Positions 57,733 to 64,000 of a stretch of 64,000 nt of DNA are shown here, one piece after another. Source of the stretch: Neoscytalidium dimidiatum. Taxonomy: Eukaryota > Ascomycota > Dothideomycetes > Botryosphaeriales > Botryosphaeriaceae. The notes beneath the pieces were generated by a model. The model was given only the letters and a program-made list of their open reading frames with translations. It was not told where the DNA came from and did no database searches. The translations under genes were made by a program, and so were the position numbers. The stretch is from the NCBI GenBank assembly GCA_037367355.1, contig CM074701.1, positions 1 to 64,000 of the forward strand, written 5' to 3'. The first letter of the stretch is position 1. Each line of letters begins with the position of its first letter.

Positions 57733-58919
57733 CGTTGGAGGTGTTGGAAGGAACAAGGTCCACGAAGGGACCACATGGCAAGCAAACCCCGGGGAACAAC
57801 AGCCCGTACCTGTCGATATGTATTGGCAACACGGCTCGCAACTCTCCGCTTGTCGAGTCAGTTGTCATGCTTGGGCCGTAATGAAAGGGGCGGCCGCTAG
57901 CCGGATTGCCTTTGGCGCGGTTCAACGTGAGTCGCTCGCGGCTCCCCGAACCTATCGCGTCGAAAAATCCTGGCGTCAAGTCCGTTAGGTACACAGCCGC
58001 CTGTTCTCTTTCAGTATCGCGTACGCGCAAAAACTCGATCTTGGTGCGGATCCGGAGGTTCATCCGCCGCCTCGTGCATCTCGATCCAACAGGATGCCTT
58101 GGTTATTTTCCCGTACAACGAGCCATCCTTGACGAAATGCAGGGGACTTGCGTCATATACCTACCTTTTGTAACACCCCTAAGCGGGGAAGCGGTTTGGA
58201 CGCGCGAACGGGTATTGAAGCCGATTGGAATTTTGTTATGGAATGGAGCATTGGCGTATACGTTTCTGTTATTTGACCACCCTATATGAAGCTAGTAGGA
58301 CAAGACCCGGCGATCCTTAGACTACTACCGTGTGTCTTTATGCCGTTCGCAAAGGACGCTGTACTCAGGCTCGGATTCTCTCACCGCAGATTGGTGCCGA
58401 ACCCGAGGACGTTGGCCCGAGATAGTGGGGTCTAGCGCCTTTCAAGTCATGTGTGTTAGCTCTTCGGTTCCAACGTCTTTTTTCTCTAGAAGGAATAGGC
58501 GAATAGGCAAAGAAAAGCGAGGGAGAGACACGCGCGGAGACAAAAAGGAAAAAGGCGAGCAGATTTTCGGATGCAAGCCCGAGCAAACAGTGGAGTTTCT
58601 GGGTCCGCTTGAAATACATGCAGGGCAAATAGCTTAAAGCTGTGGTGTTCACTCGGGGTCAAGGATTGCGACGAGGTAGAGGGTATGGGCCGAGGCCGAG
58701 GCTCGTGACCTGTGTAATCTCCCTCTCTCGAAGCTCGCATCGGTGACTACGTCTGGCCAACCAGGCACTTTGTGAGCGAACCCGTCGCAGGAAGCGTAAT
58801 GCCGACATCTATTCTGTCGTCTAATCTTTATTTATTCTCTCTCTCAAACGGTTCAGTGCAAACGTATACCACGTACCGAAAGATCGCGTCCCCAGATACA
58901 ATCTATCGCTCCCCTTTCA
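57733..58919. other. Intergenic, no gene seen
   Basis: About 1.2 kb upstream of the receptor and downstream of the acetyltransferase. No supportable gene; the many short frames overlap one another. Confidence 0.4.
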
Positions 58920-59702
58920 TCATTGCCCATCCTCCGGCTTCAGCACCGGCGTCACTTTCTTGACCACCCTCGCCGGCTGGCCCATCGCCACGCTCCACGC
59001 CGGAATGTCCTTGCTCACCACCGCGCCCGCCGCGATCGTGCAACCCTCGCCAATCGTGACGCCCGGCAAGATGATGACGCTCCCGCCGATCCAACAATCG
59101 TCCCCGATCACCACCGGCCTCGCGTACTCGATGTTCTCCCTCCGGCTCCGCACCTCGGTCTCGTGCGTGGCGGCGAAGATGCTCACGTTCGGGCCGAGCA
59201 TGACGCGGTCGCCGACGGTGACGAGGCCGCAGTCGAGGATGGTGAGGTTGAAGTTGGCGTAGAAGCGCGCGCCGAGGCGGACGTTGCAGCCGTAGTCGAG
59301 CAGGAAGGGCGGCTCGATGAAGGCCTCGTCGTCGGCGACGTGCCCGAGGATGTCGCGGAGCAGGGCGACGCGGTGCTTCTGGAGGGCGTCGAAGTCGGTC
59401 ACGCCCGCGGGGAAGCTGTTGTTGTAGCCGTGGCACCAGGTGCGCGCTCTGAAGCGCGCGGCGGAGAGCTCGGGCGTGAAGGAGTCGTAGCTGGGAGTAG
59501 GGTAATCGGGCGTTTGAGTTATGCGGCTCGAAAAGCGGTTTGTCTTTCTTTCTTTCTTCTTTTCTTTTTCTTGGTGTTTGGGGGAGTTTGGTGAGGCTCA
59601 CAGCATGCCGGATATCATTCTCTCGTACTGCTCGCACCAGGGAATGTGGTTGAGCTTCCGGGCGAGTGCCAATTGCTCGGGGGCTTTCTCTGTCGTCGCC
59701 AT
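58920..59702 (-). CDS. Hexapeptide-repeat O-acetyltransferase (maltose/galactoside acetyltransferase type)
   Basis: Exons 59702-59602 and 59490-58920 give 223 aa. The N-terminal helical part (KAPEQLALARKLNHIPWCEQYERMISGML, then YDSFTPELSAARFRAR) is the maltose-acetyltransferase N-terminal domain. The rest is a left-handed beta-helix of hexapeptide repeats (VTVGDRVMLGPNVSIF, PVVIGDDCWIGGSVIILPGVTIGEGCTIAAGAVV). ATHETEVRSR carries the catalytic His. It would transfer acetyl from acetyl-CoA to a sugar or other hydroxyl in the cytosol. The intron has a long (TTTC)-type pyrimidine tract. It is intact. Confidence 0.88.
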
Positions 59703-60144
59703 CTTTCGGTTTGTTTGCTATTCGGGTATCGAAGGGTACGAGGGAGCTCTTCTAAACAAATATACCTGGAGCTACTGCCGGAGAAAATAGCTACCCTTGC
59801 ATTGCTCCTACGGGAATCCATGTGGGAGGTTCGGGGAATCTGGCTCTGACGCTTTACCCGAATCGGAACTACTCCCAACCGCGGTACCCTTATTTGTTAT
59901 CTTATCTCCGAGGGTCGCACCGCTTGTGGGCTCAGCCCCAGGCCATCACGTAAAACCCAACTGCCTGAGCGCTGACCGGTGCCGACATGCCACCAATTGG
60001 CTCGATACGTCCGGAGCCTGCCTCTCCGGTCTTTCTTGGCGGAGAGGTGCTTGAGCATGAACCTGGAAGAGTTGTCGCGTGCGTAGGAAGATGATGGATT
60101 TGTGAAAGCCAAAAAGAATACGGACAGCATGGTTTTGTATCAAC
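59703..60144. other. Intergenic between acetyltransferase and regulator
   Basis: Acetyltransferase promoter and downstream region of the Zn2Cys6 gene. No gene seen. Confidence 0.4.
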
Positions 60145-61915
60145 TCAGAAGAACAGAAATGCGTGTTGAACTTTGAGCAAGGACGAACACGTCTGGGCAC
60201 ACCAGTCAGCACATTGACCACCACGGAAGAGGCACCACTCACCCAGTGCATCCACGGCACATTCCTCCAACCCTCCTCATTCGTCAGCCTCACCTCCCAG
60301 ACCTTCTTCAACAACTGCATCATGGCCTGATGCTGGAACCCCGTCGACCTCTTGATCTCGCCAATGCACAGCTGCGCGTAATGATACTGGTGCGGCGAAC
60401 TCGTATCCGCGCCCGCCAAAAACAGCGGGAAGAGCAACCTCTTGAAGAACGGGCCGTCCATCGGAACCTTGGCCGCGACGTCCAGGATCGCGTTCACCGA
60501 CGCCCGGATCCGCCCGTCCTCCGGCGGCTCCGACTCCATCGGCTCCGGGAACCGCAGCACCCTCAGGATGCACGCGTGCCTGTACGCCTCCGCGAGCAGC
60601 CTCCACTCCGGATCGGGCGTCGGGTACGGCGCGTTGTCTGCGTCCCAGCTGCGGAGGAAGGCGGCCGAGTCGTCGAGGATGGGCTGGAAGGCCGCCGGCG
60701 ACAGGGTGCCGGCGACGTAGTCGCGCCCGGCCGACAGCACCTTGCCGATCTCGTAGAAGAGGGAGGGCGGGCAGCCGACGACGGTGAGGAGGCTCCATGA
60801 CGCGTCGTTGAGGATGCATTGCCGGACGGCGTCGGAGTAGGCGAGCTTCTCGGCGCCGCTGAAGCCACGGAGGCCATCAAGCCTGCGGGAAGTCAGCTTT
60901 GGGTTTGAGGAGGAGGTGGGGCGGTATGGACCATGCTAAACAGGACACGAGAAACATCTTGAAGGGCGTTCGCGTTTCGGGAGGGCGTTCCGCAATCCGC
61001 CCGCAGAGGAATGTCACGCCAGTGAGGTGAGCACCGTGGGTGGAGATGCCGGATTCGCAGACATCTTGGAGGACGAGGAGCAGCACGATGGCGAGGGTTA
61101 CCTCCTCTTCCCGTTCGGACAGGCCGGATATCTCCTCCTTGATTAGTAAGGTGCTGAGGGATTGGATGGCGGAGAGCTTGTGCTGAATGGCTGCGGTGGT
61201 GGTAGTTTTGCTTGTGTCAGTTCCGGAGGAGTTGAGGTGGTAGGCGGCTAGACCCAGAAGGGCGTGGAGGATTCCCGTATGTTGGTAGGAAAGAGGCAGG
61301 ACGTAAGCGCGGAATGGATTGACCGTGCCTGGGGTCGTGATCGCCAGGGTATCACAGACGGTTGTATCGACTATCCTGTGTCAGCAACGAGATAGTTCGA
61401 GACAGGGTCTTGAATTACAGTGCACTAGGAGTGTCTGTGCCTGAGACGTGGCCAAGACGTCGTCAACAAGACTTGATGGGTCGCGAGAAACGTCGCTTTC
61501 CGGCGACAGGGATTGCTCTGGGGTAGGCAGCGATGCTGAGGACGGCCGTACCCGCGAACGGGTTGGAAGATGAATAGGATTTGTAGCGCAATTCACATGG
61601 AGGTTGGGCGCTGGCGCTCTCTGTTTCCTCTTTCGGGTTGAAGCTGGTTCTGCAACCGTTTCGGTCTGGCCGTCGGGGGTGCTGGCGGAACTTGGCGTCA
61701 AGCCATACTGCAGGAATTGAAATCTGGGTGGATATCCTTCGCAGTGGAGGCCCTTGAGGGTGCATCGCTTGCACACCGGCCGCGTCCTATCACATTTGCG
61801 GCACTTCTTTCGACACGTCCCACAAGCAGGGTCTGTTGCGGTTTAGAATGTGTCCCTCAAATAAGAAAGCTGGCTCGAACTAACCAAGACGAGTGGCTGT
61901 CAACCTCTTGGACAT
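60145..61915 (-). CDS. Zn2Cys6 transcription factor
   Basis: Exons 61915-61885, 61832-61419, 61370-60932, 60882-60243 and 60192-60145 give 523 aa. The binuclear zinc cluster fits Cx2Cx6Cx6Cx2Cx6C exactly (Cys14, 17, 24, 31, 34, 41), with one extra Cys at 21. The first intron lies just before it. The rest is the fungal-specific regulator domain: FRAYVLPLSYQHTGILHALLGLAAYH, a helical middle, and a terminal block VPWMHW spliced to TCSSLLKVQHAFLFF, which is the usual end of this family. It binds DNA in the nucleus, likely at CGG triplets. Position next to the acetyltransferase and PhyH genes suggests local control, but there is no direct evidence. Confidence 0.87.
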
Positions 61916-62337
61916 GGCAAAGTCAAGATTTGTCTGCTAGCAGCGACTTAGTTGCAAATGTAACACAACAGCCGCAATTGTCTGCCTAGTCTCGGGGTGT
62001 TGAAAGTATGTGGGGCTCGAAATGGACGCAGAGGCTCCTCCGTCAGTGCTGGGCGAGCGACGAAGATGAAGTAAGTAGTAGGGCTGTGGGCGGATGGTGC
62101 AGTGCAACAAGCGGGGCTTACACAAGCAAGGGTGGCAGCGCCATGTCGGGGGGGGGATGGCACTTCCATTCGGAGACACCGCTTGAGCTCCGGCGAAACT
62201 GAGGGGCACCATCGCGCCACCAATCGCCGGGTTGCTTCTACGAGAGACCACATGGCCGCACCTGATATTTACCGCAATTACATACGTCATGCTTTTAGTA
62301 CCATAATTGGTAAAAGTGCGTTTTCCAATGACTCTGG
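61916..62337. other. Intergenic upstream of the regulator
   Basis: No gene seen. A run of eight G occurs near 62150. Confidence 0.4.
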
Positions 62338-63387
62338 TCAATAATCCTTGGGCCGCGCACCTTCCTTCAGCTCCGGCCTCAGCGCGTATATGGGGTCCAT
62401 CTGCTCGACCCAGCCGCCTGCAGGATCGCTCAATGAATAGCCCATGAATTCTTGCACATCGCGGTCGTATGATCTCGCGATCTCCTGGGGAACAGCCAGG
62501 AATTGGTTCTCCTCCTGCCTTAGATAGCCCCTGGTAGAGAATGTAGAAAAGACAAGGCGCTTCTCATCTTTGGTGGTATTATTACCGCCGCCGTGAAAGG
62601 CTGAAGCGAGCATGATGAACGCGTCTCCCTTCTCCATCTCAGCAAAAATGCATTGATCAACACTTGGAGGAGTTTTGCGGTCATTTCCCCTACAAGTTCA
62701 AATCAGAAGGTGCTTCGGCAGGTAAGCGGTTTTTTTTTTTTTTTTTTCCTTACCAAAGATGGCTGCGCGGAATGAACTGCGTGCCTCCGTTTTCCTTGGT
62801 CACGCGCGACCCTGCGACGAACATGCCGACCGACGTCTCACGGTTTCTGTCTCGCCCATCGTCCCAGGCGTCGATCTCATCGTGAATGTTGTGGCCGATG
62901 TAGTCGTCTCTGTGCAGCGGCTGCGCCTTACCTCCGGGCCCTATCCTCATCGCCACGCACGAGTGCACTTGAGGCTTCGAGACAGATTCCTTCCTCTCAT
63001 CGCCCCACCAGAACCAGCTTCGAGTGGTCAGGAAGTGGTCGATGACCTGGTGGTAAAGAGGGTTCATCAATTGCGTTTTGACATAGGTTGGACTCCGCAT
63101 GATCAGCGAAGAGGCACGCTGGGTCTCCTCTGCCGGGAGTTCGTTAGAGCTCTGCCTGCAAAGAGCGATATGGAAAGCTTACTGGGGAAGAAGTTGCCCT
63201 CCCACTCAACATCATTGTCAAGGGTGTCGCGAACCTCATCGTAAGCTTTGTCGATGTCCCCAGGAGAAATTAGTCCCTTGATGAAAACTCCCCCATCGCG
63301 CTTCAGCAGGTACAAGATGTCGTCAAGCGGGGTATCTGCGGGGACCCTCTGGACTTCGGGACCGTACTCTTTGGTGGCAGAAGGCAT
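62338..63387 (-). CDS. Phytanoyl-CoA-dioxygenase-family (PhyH) 2OG/Fe(II) enzyme
   Basis: Exons 63387-63183, 63129-62754 and 62689-62338 give 310 aa. The iron triad is visible: His141 and Asp143 in LHRDD, and His226 in AFHGGGNN. The 2OG-binding Arg follows in KRLVFSTF. The acceptor at 63130 was chosen because it yields FFPKETQRASSLIMRSPTY, the family text, whereas nearer AGs break the frame. SWFWWG, YIGHNIHDEIDAWDDG and NGGTQFIPRSHLW are characteristic of fungal PhyH enzymes from meroterpenoid and alkaloid pathways. It would hydroxylate, desaturate or rearrange a small molecule. The second intron includes an 18-T tract at 62730-62747. Confidence 0.87.
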
Positions 63388-64000
63388 CCTGAGAGGCGCT
63401 CGAGCGGCTGGGTGAGCTACGAGTGACTCAAACAGCTAATGGTGCTGGTAATTTATTTCCGCCGTGTCCGACACATGTCAGCGGCAGTGGAGATGCTCCG
63501 GGACAGCTTCATACCCAAAGCGGAACAAGAGTCAACTCGCCGCGCTAAGCCGGAGGCGGAAGAGCAGCGAGCGGGGTCTGGGGCCCAGCCGGAGATTCGC
63601 CGCCCGCATCACAAGCGGCAGTGGCGCCACAGGCCGAGCTTTTGCCTAACGAGGCATTACTCTTTGCGGTAATCGTGCCAGCAGCTGGCCGATGATAATA
63701 GACCCATCCCATCTCCTACACTCCGTAACACCTGTCACGACACCGTGCCTGCTCGCTTCGTGTCTCCACCCGTCGTGACTTTCGGTCTTCGCGCTAACAA
63801 TGACAGGACAGGCTTCCTACCCGGATACAGCTCAACTCCCAACTCCACAGACCGTGATCAGCTCGAGCCACAGTTCAGCAGGCTTCTCAATCCTTCACGG
63901 AAACCACAGCACATAAGTAGCGAATCTCTCCACCATACCGCCCACCTCACCGCAGTCACGCTCGCACCAGACACCGCCTCCTCATCTCAACCCGCAGTCC
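63388..64000. other. Right edge, no gene seen
   Basis: Promoter of the PhyH gene, and probably the leader of another gene to the right, outside the window. Short overlapping frames at 63439-63672 are not supported. Confidence 0.35.

Noticed and set aside
1..64000. CRISPR arrays, rRNA, intact transposons, viral genes
   Set aside because: No regularly spaced repeats, no rRNA-like blocks, and no transposase, integrase or reverse-transcriptase motifs found on either strand.

Overview
This window is nuclear DNA of a filamentous ascomycete (Pezizomycotina). Nearly every gene can be assembled from exons separated by 45-110 bp GT-AG introns, and the gene families present are typical of that group: PTH11-type receptors, Zn2Cys6 regulators, an AA11 polysaccharide monooxygenase, an S53 peptidase and a terpene synthase. 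All gene models come from reading the sequence by eye. For most multi-exon genes the exon lengths sum to a whole number of codons with conserved motifs crossing each junction, which is the main support for the models. Family names rest on recognised motifs, not on searches.

Left part (0.7-17.6 kb): a sesquiterpenoid-type biosynthetic locus. It holds a flavin monooxygenase fused to a polytopic membrane domain, a class I terpene synthase with intact DDxxE and NSE metal motifs, a PTH11-like receptor and two class II P450s. Between the P450s lie a broken alpha/beta-hydrolase fragment and a decayed second PTH11-like gene. The intergenic region between the intact receptor and the first P450 carries CGG-type repeats that could bind a Zn2Cys6 regulator.

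Middle part (18-30 kb): a gene graveyard plus one intact enzyme. It contains a small secreted protein, a heavily deleted and frameshifted highly reducing PKS, a convergent carboxylesterase relic, a scrap that may be questin-oxidase-like, an AflR-like regulator C-terminus and an apparently intact BBE-type FAD oxidase. It looks like the remains of a polyketide cluster beside the terpenoid locus.

30-44 kb: mostly secreted proteins. These are a TolB-like beta-propeller, a sedolisin (S53) peptidase, a GH43-like propeller enzyme and an AA11 chitin-active LPMO with a C-terminal X278-like module. A CLN3-like membrane protein and a 2OG-Fe(II)-oxygenase-like protein sit among them.

46.7-53 kb: conserved housekeeping genes. 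These are mitochondrial N-acetylglutamate synthase (arginine pathway), divergently paired with a 3-hydroxyisobutyrate-dehydrogenase-like protein, then an R3H-domain protein and a small helical protein.

53.5-63.4 kb: an accessory block. A three-exon secreted cysteine-containing protein of no family I recognise is followed by five genes all on the minus strand: epoxide-hydrolase-like, PTH11-like receptor, hexapeptide acetyltransferase, Zn2Cys6 regulator and PhyH-type dioxygenase. The left edge is an AT-rich, transposon-graveyard-like island. I saw no convincing tRNA, rRNA, CRISPR or intact transposon.
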